A stretch of 64,000 bases of DNA, taken from NCBI GenBank assembly GCA_964518595.1, contig CAZFHA010000008.1:1-64000 (forward strand), read 5' to 3'. This DNA is from CAZFHA01 sp964518595. Lineage in GTDB: Bacteria; Bacillota; Clostridia; Saccharofermentanales; Saccharofermentanaceae. This document shows, piece after piece, positions 16,477 to 24,865 of the stretch. The position numbers and the translations under genes were made by a program. The stretch's first letter is position 1, and every line of letters starts with the position of its first letter. The notes below the pieces were generated by a model. That model saw only the letters and a list, made by a program, of their open reading frames with translations. It ran no database searches and had not been told where the DNA came from.

Positions 16477-18031
16477 GTAGTATTTCCGCAGCCAGTAATG
16501 TCTTAGTTACTTCATGAGCAGGGGAGGTAAGTAGCTGTTGGCTACTGCCAGCTTCGACAATTTGCCCGTGATCCATCACGTAAAGCCGACTACATAATCT
16601 TCTTATAACTGCCAAGTCATGGGATACCAAGAGAAAGGAAATTCCTTTCTCGCGATGTAATTTTTGGAGTAGCACAAGTATCTGTTCCTGAATCCGGTAG
16701 TCTAAGGCCGATACCGGTTCATCGGCGATGATGAGCTGGGGAGATAGCATAAGGTTGAGCGCTATAGCCGCCCGCTGGCGCTGGCCGCCGGATAATTGAT
16801 GAGGATAGCGGCTATAATATGTTTCATCCAACCCCACTTCGGCTAAAGACTGCAAAGCCCTTGGCTTGCAGTCTTTCTGGCCTTTTGCCTTTAGGGGTTC
16901 TTCCAAGATCCAGCCAATGGTTTTCATTGGGTGCAAAGAGCTGTAGGGGTCTTGGAAAATCATGCCTATATGGGTATTCGCCAGATCAGACCAATTCTTT
17001 TGTCCGGAACTTGGTGTCAGGAGTCCACTGATAACTCTGGCAAGGGTAGTTTTTCCAGAGCCGCTACTACCCACCAGACCAACAATTTCTCGGGGATAAA
17101 TCTCTAAGGAAATGTCTTTAATCGTACTATCCTGTTGCCCCTTTTCCCAGGCAAAGCGCGAAGAGTATCCAGCTGACAGATTTTTTAGCGCTAAGAGAGG
17201 CTCTTGGTTGAGGCTAGACGGAGGCTGTTCTAAGAAAGGCAGTTTTGTTGGTTTTTCCAAGGTGCTTTGGAGCTTATGGGGCTCAATAAATCGCAATATT
17301 TTATGGTTTTCCATCAGGCAAATCCGATGGCAATAGTGCTCCAGAAGAGGAAGATTATGGCTGATGAGCAGTATAGCCAAGGCGTATTTTTCTGACAATT
17401 CACGAAGCTGCCCCAGTATTTGCGCCTGGGTAATGCTGTCCAAGGCAGTAGTAGGCTCGTCTGCGATTAAGAGCTTGGGCTTAAGGAGAAGACAACCGGC
17501 CAATAGGACACGCTGACGTTGGCCGCCGGATAATTCATGAGGGTAAGCCTTATACACTCTTAGAACATCTTCAAAACCAAGATCCTCTAAAATGCTCAGA
17601 ATGGCTTCACGCAGAGACTGTTTCGATACTTTATTGGTTTTGTGAGCGATAAGTATCTCTTGTAATTGACTACCAATAGACATGAGAGGGTTAAGTGCTG
17701 ACAAAGGCTCTTGAAAAACCATTGCAATGTCTTGCCCCAGGAGTTTACGCCGATCTTTAGCCGAGAGTAACAGCAAATTTTTATTATCCAGAAAAATCTT
17801 TCCTTGAGTAATTTCGGCTTGTGGGGGCAAAAGTCCGGCTATGGCAAGGGCGGTCATGGTTTTGCCACAGCCAGAGGGGCCGGCCAGACCCAGCACTTCC
17901 CCTGGTGCAACCTGAAAGGATACCTCTTCGACGACTCGGCCTTCGTGCCGCTTATGACGCAAGGATACCTGAAGCTTTTCTACTTTTAGCCGCTCCGAAC
18001 CGGCGTTTAAGATCCCTTTTGTTTCCGTCAT
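16427..18031 (-). CDS. Fused double ATPase of an Opp/Nik-type ABC importer
   Basis: A 534-residue protein containing two complete OppD/OppF-like ATPases, as in GsiA. Domain 1 (about 10-250) has GPSGCGKT, LSGGQRQRVLLA and LLIADEPTTALD. Domain 2 (about 280-515) has GSSGSGKTT, LSGGQRQRAAIA and LIIADEPVSALD. Both H-loops (LLISHN, LLVSHD) are present, so both sites look competent. It powers uptake through the two permeases encoded just upstream; its ATG overlaps the OppC-like stop. The C-terminal ~15 residues lie opposite the end of metF. AAGGAG precedes the start. Confidence 0.93.
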   Translation of the reverse strand: MTETKGILNAGSERLKVEKLQVSLRHKRHEGRVVEEVSFQVAPGEVLGLAGPSGCGKTMTALAIAGLLPPQAEITQGKIFLDNKNLLLLSAKDRRKLLGQDIAMVFQEPLSALNPLMSIGSQLQEILIAHKTNKVSKQSLREAILSILEDLGFEDVLRVYKAYPHELSGGQRQRVLLAGCLLLKPKLLIADEPTTALDSITQAQILGQLRELSEKYALAILLISHNLPLLEHYCHRICLMENHKILRFIEPHKLQSTLEKPTKLPFLEQPPSSLNQEPLLALKNLSAGYSSRFAWEKGQQDSTIKDISLEIYPREIVGLVGSSGSGKTTLARVISGLLTPSSGQKNWSDLANTHIGMIFQDPYSSLHPMKTIGWILEEPLKAKGQKDCKPRALQSLAEVGLDETYYSRYPHQLSGGQRQRAAIALNLMLSPQLIIADEPVSALDYRIQEQILVLLQKLHREKGISFLLVSHDLAVIRRLCSRLYVMDHGQIVEAGSSQQLLTSPAHEVTKTLLAAEILPMPLSESAQAGFPDSP

Positions 18032-18876
18032 TGCTGTTGACTCCTTTTATCTAAGGTAAAACGCAGAGCCTCACTGAGAAAGTAGAGGCCGAGAACGTAG
18101 ATAATCAAAAATAGAGAAGGAAAAATTATCAGCCACGGTGCGGTGAAAATATAAGTCTGGGCTTCGGCTAATAATTTGCCCCAGCTAGAGGCCGGCGGCT
18201 GAATACCTAAACCTAAATAGCTCATGCCGGCTTCGGCCAGAGAGGCATTAGCAATGCCGGTTACCAGTGCAGGAAGTAGGATAGGCCAAAGGCAAGGCAG
18301 AAAGTGGCGCAGTACTAGTCGCGTCGGGGGAACCTTGAGAAGACGCATTTGCAAAATAAACTCTTGTTCTCTTAGTTTGTGCATTTCGCTCCGAAGGAGT
18401 CTAATATAACCGGGAATAAATAGTAGACCGAGTGCTAACACCAGCATGGGTTGGGAGGTGCCTCCTACGGCAACAAAGACCAAAGCCAGCAAAATGCCGG
18501 GAAAGGCCATTAAGCTATCTGAAAACTGCATGATACCCCGATCAAGCCAGCCGTTTCTATAGCCGGAAATAAGTCCCAGAAGAATACCGAAAAAAGCACC
18601 AATTATTACTGCGCCTAAAGAAATCAGAATGGTTTGCTGGGATGCAGCCATAATACGGCTCAGTAAATCCCTGCCAAAGTTATCACAGCCAAGCCAATGC
18701 TCCCAAGAAGGCGGGGCAAATCTTAACCTTACATTGGTTTTTTCTGGATCATATGGGGTATAGAATAAGGATACCGTAAATATCAACAAAATAAAGCCGG
18801 TCAAGAGTAAGCCTAATACTCTTGAGAGGTTGTGGCTTTTGGAGGTTGAACTAAGTGAAAAATAGGCAGATTTCAT
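18028..18876 (-). CDS. OppC/DppC-type ABC permease
   Basis: A 282-residue integral membrane subunit of the peptide/nickel importer. The N-terminal helix (about residues 20-42) precedes the OppC-type segment PSWEHWLGCDNFGRDLLSRI, typical of DppC and NikC. Five further helices include the binding-protein-dependent transport signature near EAGMSYLGLGIQPPASSWG. It is encoded between the OppB-like permease (10 nt gap) and the fused ATPase (4-nt overlap). AAGGAG is upstream of the ATG. Confidence 0.92.
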   Translation of the reverse strand: MKSAYFSLSSTSKSHNLSRVLGLLLTGFILLIFTVSLFYTPYDPEKTNVRLRFAPPSWEHWLGCDNFGRDLLSRIMAASQQTILISLGAVIIGAFFGILLGLISGYRNGWLDRGIMQFSDSLMAFPGILLALVFVAVGGTSQPMLVLALGLLFIPGYIRLLRSEMHKLREQEFILQMRLLKVPPTRLVLRHFLPCLWPILLPALVTGIANASLAEAGMSYLGLGIQPPASSWGKLLAEAQTYIFTAPWLIIFPSLFLIIYVLGLYFLSEALRFTLDKRSQQQ

Positions 18877-18886
18877 TGCAGTCTCC

Positions 18887-19831
18887 TTACTTTAACCGAA
18901 TGCGGGGATCAAGTCGACTATTAATGATATCCAAAAGGAGATAAATGAAGACCGCAACAGCGGCAAGATAAATGACAATTCCTTGAAGCAGGGGGAAGTC
19001 ACGACTGGATACGGCATCCTTCAGTAAGCGCCCCAGCCCGGGCACATTAAAGACTTGCTCCACAATCAGACTGCCGCCCAAAATCTCGGTGGCAGTTAGC
19101 GCCAAAACAGAAAGCACAGGTATAAGTGCGTTGGGAAAGATATGGCGCAGTAGAACTTTAGTGTCTGACAGGCCATGACTTTGAGCGGTACGAACATAAT
19201 CACGGCTATTTTCACCTAAGATGGCCGCTCGCATAAACTTTACCGTCATGGCTATTTTAGGTAGGGCAATAGCTACCGCCGGGGTTAAAAGTGCAAGGAG
19301 AAAAAGCCCGACATTTTCCTCCCAAGAGACATAGTTGCCAACAACGAAAATGCCGAAAATTTGACCTAACAGTAAGGTTAGGAGTAAGGCGATAATAAAA
19401 GGCGGTAATGCAATAAAACTATGAGTGAGAATGGCAATCAGTTGATCTAAAAACCGACCGGGTCTTTTGGCACTTAAGAGACCCAGAGGTAAGGCAATCA
19501 GTAAAGTAATCAATAAGGCCAGCCCGCCCAAGGCTAAGGTGACGGGGAGTCTTTGGCTGATTAGCTCTGCAACAGGAACTTGATAGCGGACGGATTCCCC
19601 TAAATCTCCCGTAGCAAAGCCTTTTAGCACTTGAAAATACTGCAGCGGGAGAGGCTGATCCAAACCCAGCTCCTGACGCAGCTTTTCTACCTGTTCGGGA
19701 CTGGCATTGGGGCCTAGGATTGTCCGCGCCGGATCCTGAGGTATAACAGAGAAGGCTAAAAATGTTATAAAGGAAACAATTAATAGTGTTAGTAGTAATT
19801 GTAGCGCTTTAGAGGCTATAAAACGGATCAT
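18887..19831 (-). CDS. OppB/DppB-type ABC permease
   Basis: A 314-residue permease with six predicted helices. The N-terminus includes SFITFLAFSVIPQDPARTILGP and EKLRQELGLDQPLPLQY, which mark the DppB/NikB group. The transport signature region is near DYVRTAQSHGLSDTKVLLRHIFPNAL, the EAA loop that docks on the ATPase. It pairs with the OppC-like protein to form the channel for substrate delivered by the lipoprotein encoded upstream. GAGGAT is about 10 nt before the ATG. Confidence 0.92.
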   Translation of the reverse strand: MIRFIASKALQLLLTLLIVSFITFLAFSVIPQDPARTILGPNASPEQVEKLRQELGLDQPLPLQYFQVLKGFATGDLGESVRYQVPVAELISQRLPVTLALGGLALLITLLIALPLGLLSAKRPGRFLDQLIAILTHSFIALPPFIIALLLTLLLGQIFGIFVVGNYVSWEENVGLFLLALLTPAVAIALPKIAMTVKFMRAAILGENSRDYVRTAQSHGLSDTKVLLRHIFPNALIPVLSVLALTATEILGGSLIVEQVFNVPGLGRLLKDAVSSRDFPLLQGIVIYLAAVAVFIYLLLDIINSRLDPRIRLK

Positions 19832-19849
19832 GGGCGCACATCCTCATTC

Positions 19850-21400
19850 CTATGGGGTAGTTTTCTCAAAGTAAACGCTGGAAAGATCCTGCAGATAGAA
19901 AGGGAAAATCTTATAGCCGCCGATGCCTTTTTTTACGGCAACTATATTGGAAGGGTCTTGTAAAAAGACTGAGGCATTATCTTCTACTAAAATCTCCTGC
20001 ATACGATGATATAAGCCAATTTGTTCACTGGCTTCCGTAGTTGCCAGTAGTGCTGCATACATGCTATCAAATTCCGCTGAGTTGAAGTTAATAAAGTTAT
20101 CACTAGAAGTAGAAACGTAGCGTGACATTACATCTCGAGGGGGAAAATTAGAGGTTAAAGCGATAACGGTAGTCTCATAGTTACGATCGACATAAACTTC
20201 TTTCAGCCAAGTATTCCAATCTACTTGTTTAATCTCCAGAGTAATACCGGAGGCCTTTAACTGGTCGGCTAAGACAATAGCAGTATTAACATGAATCAAA
20301 TAATTAGAAGGGACGGTAATGGTAGTAGAAATGCCATCAGGATAACCGGCCTCCGTAAGCAAAGCCTTGGCCTTTTCGGGATTGTATTGATAAGCGCCGG
20401 AAAGGCTACTGTTGAAAAATTCACCCATAACCGGTGTCATACCGGTAAATAAGCTGGTGCCGAAACCTTCCATGGTCTGCTCAATTAGCATTTCCCGATC
20501 AACCGCATAGTTAAAGGCTTCCCGAACCAAGGGCTTATCGAAGGGGGCAACTTTGTTGTTTAGAGCGAAAATCTGTACCATGTTTGTATCCCCAGACATA
20601 ATATTGTAGGTCTGGGTCAGTTGACGGGCCTTATCGTTGGTTAAATAGGGAAATATATCAATAGATCCGGCTTGCAGTTCCAAAAACCCAGAATCCATAT
20701 CAGCGGTAATTTTAAAAACAACTTCATCCAAATAGGGCAAATCCTTCTGCCAATACTGGTTATTCTTTTCCAGTACGACATTCTGCCCCACTGTGTAACT
20801 GGAAAATTTAAAGGGTCCGGTACCGGAAGGGTGCTTCTCTTCACCGGAATTCTTAGGAATAATGGCACTGGAAAAAAATGGTAGCAATCCGGAATCAGGA
20901 GTTTTGAGGGTAACGGTCACCTGGTTTTCACCGGTCGCTTTAACGCTTTGCACCACAGCCAGATCGCTAATCAGGGGGATACCATCGTTGAGACCTGCTA
21001 CCTGGGACAAGGAGTAGACCACATCCTCAGCAGTGAGTGGCTGCCCATTATGAAAATAGACCTCTGGGCGAAGATTAAAGACATAACTTAATGCATCAGG
21101 CGCAATCTCATAGCTTTCGGCTAGGGCAGGACTAAAGCCGCCTTCAGAATTGGCTTTCATCAAACCCTCATATATATTAAATAAGATTTCTTTATCACCA
21201 GCCGCTTGAGCCTTATGCGGATTGAAAAGTCCCGGTTCTTGGGTGATACCAAGGGTTAAACTATCTTTGCCTCCGGGGGTGGTTTGACTTTCGGCTTGGG
21301 ACTGGCTGGGTGTTGAAGCACGGCTGCATGCTCCTAAAAACACTGCTACTACTAATAAAAACGGCAACAACCGTAAAGTTCTGCTAGGCTTTTTGAACAT
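19850..21400 (-). CDS. Solute-binding lipoprotein of the Opp/Nik-type importer
   Basis: A 516-residue extracytoplasmic binding protein of family 5. The signal peptide ends in FLGACS (lipobox, Cys near residue 25), followed by a Ser/Gln-rich linker. Characteristic blocks are ILFNIYEGLM, LAESYEIAPDALSYVFNLRP and FHNGQPLTAEDVVYSL. It also has NNQYWQKDLPYLDEVVFKI and PLVREAFNYAVDREMLIE. Ligands of the family include peptides, nickel chelates and opines; nothing here allows a firm choice. It is the first gene of a four-gene minus-strand operon. GGTGGGA precedes the ATG. Confidence 0.92.
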   Translation of the reverse strand: MFKKPSRTLRLLPFLLVVAVFLGACSRASTPSQSQAESQTTPGGKDSLTLGITQEPGLFNPHKAQAAGDKEILFNIYEGLMKANSEGGFSPALAESYEIAPDALSYVFNLRPEVYFHNGQPLTAEDVVYSLSQVAGLNDGIPLISDLAVVQSVKATGENQVTVTLKTPDSGLLPFFSSAIIPKNSGEEKHPSGTGPFKFSSYTVGQNVVLEKNNQYWQKDLPYLDEVVFKITADMDSGFLELQAGSIDIFPYLTNDKARQLTQTYNIMSGDTNMVQIFALNNKVAPFDKPLVREAFNYAVDREMLIEQTMEGFGTSLFTGMTPVMGEFFNSSLSGAYQYNPEKAKALLTEAGYPDGISTTITVPSNYLIHVNTAIVLADQLKASGITLEIKQVDWNTWLKEVYVDRNYETTVIALTSNFPPRDVMSRYVSTSSDNFINFNSAEFDSMYAALLATTEASEQIGLYHRMQEILVEDNASVFLQDPSNIVAVKKGIGGYKIFPFYLQDLSSVYFEKTTP

Positions 21401-21419
21401 AGTATCCCACCTCGTATAA

Positions 21420-21448
21420 ATTATAATTTTCTAGATCAAACTGTGCAA
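21420..21448 (-). promoter_or_regulatory. Promoter of the Opp-type operon
   Basis: On the minus strand TTGCAC (21448-21443), a 17-nt spacer and a perfect TATAAT (21425-21420) lie about 20 nt before the binding-protein ATG. Confidence 0.55.
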
Positions 21449-21768
21449 AGTTCTATTCTACTCTCCTTTTAAGGAAATATGCAAATGTAAAGGCAGATTG
21501 AAAATAAAACTACTCTGCTGATTGTATCACTGCATAGAGGGATAGAAAAGAACCGCTCTATTTATTCTGCCACAAAATTCCCACATAAATCTTAAGTTTT
21601 TGCAACCCTTTCCGGCAGTGAAAAAGTTATCATAAAGCCAGTCAATAGCAGCAATTGACTTAAGTTCAAACCCTCCTTACATTTTCGTTCCTCATATCTT
21701 ATTTCCTTATTATAAAAAACGCCTGTGTTACAGAACACAGGCGTTTTTTAATTAAATTTCAAAATTTC
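21449..21768. other. Gene-free stretch between divergent genes
   Basis: About 320 nt between two divergent promoters without a credible open frame. It is A/T-rich. The only structured element is the perfect hairpin at 21714-21749. I see no convincing promoter for a transcript that this hairpin would end. Confidence 0.5.
21714..21749. terminator. Orphan bidirectional terminator-like hairpin
   Basis: AAAAAACGCCTGTGTT (21714-21729) and its exact complement (21734-21749) form a 16-bp stem with a 4-nt loop, and a T6 run on either strand. It has all features of a bidirectional terminator but lies between two genes that diverge from it. Confidence 0.8.
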
Positions 21769-21798
21769 TTCACAATTTGTCCTTATTTGTGGTATAAT
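21769..21798 (+). promoter_or_regulatory. Promoter of the CAP-domain gene
   Basis: TTCACA (21769-21774), an 18-nt spacer and TATAAT (21793-21798). The sequence TGG directly before TATAAT gives an extended -10 element. Confidence 0.7.
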
Positions 21799-21927
21799 CA
21801 ATTTACCAAATAGATATTGAGTGGGAAATTTATCCGAAAAATCGGTTTAATGTGGAGAGAATGAGACTTTTAAGTGAAGAGCGACTGAGCAATGTGGATG
21901 TGACAGCAGGTGAAAAGGAGGCCGCTT

Positions 21928-22755
21928 ATGAGACGCAGCAGATTTAGCTCCATATTCAAACAAAACAGAATTTCAGCCATTGTAACCGCCCTATTTACTA
22001 TTATTTTCTTTAGTGTAGCAATTTATGCACTTTCACCGGAAGGGCAAAAAATGTATGAAGGTGCTGCCAACCAAGCCGAAAGCTCCCTTTCTTCAACAGA
22101 AGAAACAGAGATGCAGGCTTTTTCTCCCCGGAAAATGCAGGAGACTAGTGAGACATTGCCAAGAGTGGAGTCATCGGCGGAGACTACTCTTCCACCAGAG
22201 ACTACATTAATGGCAACGACTGTAGCCCCAAGTACTACTTCACCTGCCAAGACCCCATTTGTGGCTACAGAAGCTACAACTGAGGCACCGCCGGTAACGG
22301 AGGCACCTACCGCACCGCCACCACCCAGTACGGAGGCACCTACCGCACCACCTCCGCCACCAACGCAGCCCCCGACGTCTAATTTGACTAGCCAACCGGA
22401 AATGGCTCAGGCAGTTCTGGACTATGTGAATCAAGAACGTGCTAACGCTGGCGTTGGCAGCCTAAGTTGGGATGATACTTTAACTGGATCGGCGGCGATT
22501 CGGGCACAAGAAATCCAAGTTTCTTGGTCTCATACAAGACCGGATGGATCGCCTTGGTATACAGCCGGAGCGCAAAAACAAATGGGGGAAAACTTGGCTT
22601 ACGGACAAAGTTCAGCCTCTCAAGTAGTAAGTGAATGGATGGCTTCTTCCGGTCATAGAGAAAATATTCTGGACGGCCGCTATAGCCAAATGGGAGTGGC
22701 TTGTTACTATGATAGCAGTACCGGCACCTACTATTGGGCACAGCACTTTGCCTAA
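21928..22755 (+). CDS. Secreted CAP-domain (SCP/PR-1, YkwD-like) protein
   Basis: A 275-residue exoprotein. The ATG at 21928 has AAAGGAGG 7 nt upstream; the GTG at 21910 would lie before that site. An N-terminal hydrophobic segment (about 17-37) is a signal or anchor. A ~110-residue stalk rich in Glu, Thr, Pro and Ser follows, with repeated EAPTAPPPP units. The CAP domain fills the C-terminal ~125 residues: VLDYVNQERANAGVGSLSWD, WSHTRPDGSPW, MGENLAYG, SGHRENILDG and YWAQHFA. The His and Glu pairs of the CAP cavity are retained. Bacterial CAP proteins are secreted and of mostly unknown activity. Probably a surface or wall-associated factor. Confidence 0.88.
   Translation: MRRSRFSSIFKQNRISAIVTALFTIIFFSVAIYALSPEGQKMYEGAANQAESSLSSTEETEMQAFSPRKMQETSETLPRVESSAETTLPPETTLMATTVAPSTTSPAKTPFVATEATTEAPPVTEAPTAPPPPSTEAPTAPPPPPTQPPTSNLTSQPEMAQAVLDYVNQERANAGVGSLSWDDTLTGSAAIRAQEIQVSWSHTRPDGSPWYTAGAQKQMGENLAYGQSSASQVVSEWMASSGHRENILDGRYSQMGVACYYDSSTGTYYWAQHFA
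22297..22349 (+). repeat. Direct repeat within the CAP protein stalk
   Basis: A 20-nt unit starting ACGGAGGCACC occurs at 22297-22316 and again at 22330-22349, a 33-nt period. It encodes TEAPTAPPPP twice, so the stalk length may vary by slippage or recombination. Confidence 0.8.
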
Positions 22756-22808
22756 ATGTACATTTACCCTCTTCTAAAGCTAAGTAAAATAGACTAGAAT
22801 AGAGTAAA

Positions 22809-22841
22809 ACTGATCCCAGTCTGTGATCGGCTGGGATCAGT
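22809..22841 (+). terminator. Perfect hairpin between the CAP and DUF2752 genes
   Basis: ACTGATCCCAG (22809-22819) pairs exactly with CTGGGATCAGT (22831-22841) around an 11-nt loop. There is no T run after it, so it is an imperfect terminator. It sits 21 nt upstream of the next ATG and could act as a processing or attenuation site. Confidence 0.5.
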
Positions 22842-22862
22842 GCATTTACCCTAGGAGGCACT

Positions 22863-23336
22863 ATGGCTGAAATAGATTACAATTCTTTCGATCATTCCTT
22901 GCATAAGACTAAAGGTAAAGGAAAAGTATGGGGACGGCGCTTATTTATCTTTGGTACACCCCTTGTCGTTGTTCTGGGCTTGCTATATGTCTATATTTTT
23001 GATCCGGTAAAGCAGGGGCAATTCTTTATTCCTTGCCTTTTTCTAAAAAATTTTGGTTTATACTGCCCTGGCTGTGGAAATACTCGGGCACTGCATTCCC
23101 TTTTGCATCTAGAGATAGGCGAGGTTTTCCACTTTAATTTGTTATTTCCGTTTCTGGCTTTTATTCTTGGCTGGTTATTGGTTGGAGAATATCTGCGTGT
23201 CTTACTGGGGCGAAGAGTACTTTGGCTCCCCAAGAGAGTTCATCCGGTACTCTTAGGAATAGCTGTTTTGATTGTTGTTGCCTATACGGTGGCCAGAAAC
23301 TTACCCTTCTATCCTTTTTATCTATTGGCACCTTAA
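22863..23336 (+). CDS. DUF2752-family membrane protein
   Basis: A 157-residue protein with three or four helices (about 30-48, 82-104, 125-145). The DUF2752 signature is NFGLYCPGCGNTRALHSLL (near residues 62-80): a CPGCG pair and an Arg, followed by a helix. The function of the family is not established. Some members sit with membrane-bound secretion or zinc-ribbon proteins, as here. CTAGGAGG lies 6-8 nt before the ATG. No signal peptide is present; the N-terminus is cytoplasmic and basic. Confidence 0.8.
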   Translation: MAEIDYNSFDHSLHKTKGKGKVWGRRLFIFGTPLVVVLGLLYVYIFDPVKQGQFFIPCLFLKNFGLYCPGCGNTRALHSLLHLEIGEVFHFNLLFPFLAFILGWLLVGEYLRVLLGRRVLWLPKRVHPVLLGIAVLIVVAYTVARNLPFYPFYLLAP

Positions 23337-23452
23337 GGTAGATTTTTTCGGGTTAACCCTCAGCTGCCATTTCTGTTGATTGGGTGTATGATTGGTTGAG
23401 ACATTATAAATAAGAAAAGAGCGCTTTGTTTAGCTTTTATGGGGGGAATATT

Positions 23453-23899
23453 ATGGCATCTTGTCCGTATTGTGGAAATAAACTGGGGAATGACTATTTT
23501 TGCCGTTCCTGTGGAGCGGCTAGACCGGTGGAGGATAATGAGGTATCGGCACAGCCTACGCCCATTGAGGCTCTGAAGCAACCGGCTTCGGAACCCGTCA
23601 GAGAGAAGCTTCCTGACTCTTCAGGGATGATGGCTTTTTCTATTATAAACACAGTTATGGGAGGCTTGTTTTGTTGTTGTTATGGTGCGGGCCTTGTCAG
23701 TTTAATATTAGGAATCATTGCTATTAGCACTGTCAGCAAAACAAAATATGAGCAGACTGCTGTAGGAGCAAGACGGAGACTGGCTACGGCTAAAACCTTA
23801 AATATTATTGCTTTAGTTTTTCTGTTTTTAGGACTGATTTATGCCTTGCTAATGGGGGGAGCTCGAGTTTTAACCGAGGCTACTCTGTCAGATTACTAA
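23453..23899 (+). CDS. Zinc-ribbon plus CD225/dispanin-like membrane protein
   Basis: A 148-residue protein. The ATG at 23453 has GGGGGG 6 nt upstream; the earlier in-frame start adds unrelated residues. CPYCGNKLGND...CRSCGAA (residues 4-26) is a zinc ribbon. A polar linker follows. Residues 60-140 hold two hydrophobic segments with the pattern GMMAFSIINTVMGGLFCCCYGAG, here broken only in description. A basic stretch TAVGARRRLATAKTLNI joins them. Cys-rich first helix, short cytoplasmic loop with an A-x-x-x-A-K-x-L-N-I block and a second helix match the CD225 (dispanin/IFITM) layout. The biological role in bacteria is unknown. It is a paralogue of the next gene. Confidence 0.72.
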   Translation: MASCPYCGNKLGNDYFCRSCGAARPVEDNEVSAQPTPIEALKQPASEPVREKLPDSSGMMAFSIINTVMGGLFCCCYGAGLVSLILGIIAISTVSKTKYEQTAVGARRRLATAKTLNIIALVFLFLGLIYALLMGGARVLTEATLSDY

Positions 23900-24124
23900 T
23901 TTAATGGATAGCGTTTACCAAGGATTAGAGATAAACTTTTATTTAGAAATCAAGGGTTTAGGCCTAACCGGCAGGGGAATCGTCATTTTAGGTTGACGAA
24001 TGGCCAGGGATTTATTAAGCTTATGAGAGGCTGTTAGTTACAATCGGAATAATGGGTGTAAGCATCCCTTATTTAATAAATTTTTATTAAAAAGTAGCTA
24101 CTAAAGTTACAGCAGGAGGATTTT

Positions 24125-24655
24125 ATGGCATTTTGCAAAAATTGTGGTACCGACATTGGAGAAAGTACTTTCTGCCCATCATGCGGGACTAAGCAGGACT
24201 CGACTGTGGCTGAAAACAACATTGCACCCGAAATCACAGCTCCCGAATATGGGTCATCTGAAACGAATGTTGAGGACGGAAGAGTTACCTCTACTGTGGA
24301 TACTACCCCACCGGTTTACTCTGCTCCGGTCTATTCAACGAGTACATCCTCAATGCCGGAGACAGGCGGTCTGATGGCTTTTTCGATTGTGAATATCGTC
24401 TTAGGTGTAATTGGCTGCTGCTGCTATGGCGCAGGTATTATAACCTTAATTATGGGTATAATCGCAACAGTTACCGTTAATCAGGCTAAAACGGCTCAAA
24501 GCGCAGAGGAGGCTCAACAAAAATTACGCACGGCTAAAATTCTTAATATTGTCGGCGTTGTAATTTTTGCCTTGGCTTTAATTATTTCCCTTATTGCTAG
24601 CCTCGTTGGTGGCTTTAATTACAGCGAATGGCTCAGCGACTTACCCATGCAATAA
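24125..24655 (+). CDS. Zinc-ribbon plus CD225/dispanin-like membrane protein, paralogue
   Basis: A 176-residue paralogue of the preceding protein. The zinc ribbon is FCKNCGTDIGESTFCPSCG (residues 3-21). A linker of ~60 residues rich in Thr, Ser, Pro and Tyr is longer than in its neighbour. The membrane part (about 85-165) repeats GLMAFSIVNIVLG, CCCYGAGIITLIMGIIA and the loop AEEAQQKLRTAKILNIVG. Both helices and the CCCYGAG core are shared with the first copy, so the pair arose by duplication. GGAGGATTTT precedes the ATG. The 225 nt between the two genes hold no gene. Regulatory or membrane-shaping roles are conceivable but not shown. Confidence 0.72.
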   Translation: MAFCKNCGTDIGESTFCPSCGTKQDSTVAENNIAPEITAPEYGSSETNVEDGRVTSTVDTTPPVYSAPVYSTSTSSMPETGGLMAFSIVNIVLGVIGCCCYGAGIITLIMGIIATVTVNQAKTAQSAEEAQQKLRTAKILNIVGVVIFALALIISLIASLVGGFNYSEWLSDLPMQ

Positions 24656-24734
24656 TTTTATTATGAGACGAAAAGGGACATAAAGGCTCTAAATCGCTCA
24701 AGGAACAGTGGAACGATAACTTTTACTCATATTC

Positions 24735-24763
24735 TTTTCACTGTGCCTTGCACGTGATATAAT
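24735..24763 (+). promoter_or_regulatory. Promoter of the glutamine synthetase gene
   Basis: TTTTCA (24735-24740), a 17-nt spacer and TATAAT (24758-24763), preceded by TGA as an extended -10 element. Confidence 0.6.
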
Positions 24764-24769
24764 TTCTTC

Positions 24770-24865
24770 TAGAAAAAGGCGAAGACGTCTTCTCTCCACC
24801 GGGAAGGGGTCTTTTCTTGTTTAGAGCCTGCCTAACAAGGCGCAGAGAAGAAAAGAGGACAAAAT
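24770..24865 (+). promoter_or_regulatory. Structured leader of the glutamine synthetase gene
   Basis: About 95 nt between promoter and ATG. GAAGACGTCTTC (24781-24792) is a perfect palindrome. TCTTTTCTT (24810-24818) is exactly complementary to AAGAAAAGA (24848-24856), which runs into the ribosome binding site GAGG (24855-24858). The helix could lower translation. No known glutamine or nitrogen riboswitch was recognised. Confidence 0.4.

Noticed and set aside
19850..21400. Specific nickel-binding assignment (NikA) of the importer
   Set aside because: The sequence fits family 5 binding proteins generally; no motif seen separates nickel from peptide ligands.
22442..22861. 139-codon minus-strand frame over the CAP domain
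   Set aside because: Antisense to conserved CAP motifs (HTRPDG, GENLA, HRENIL); lacks its own ribosome binding site.
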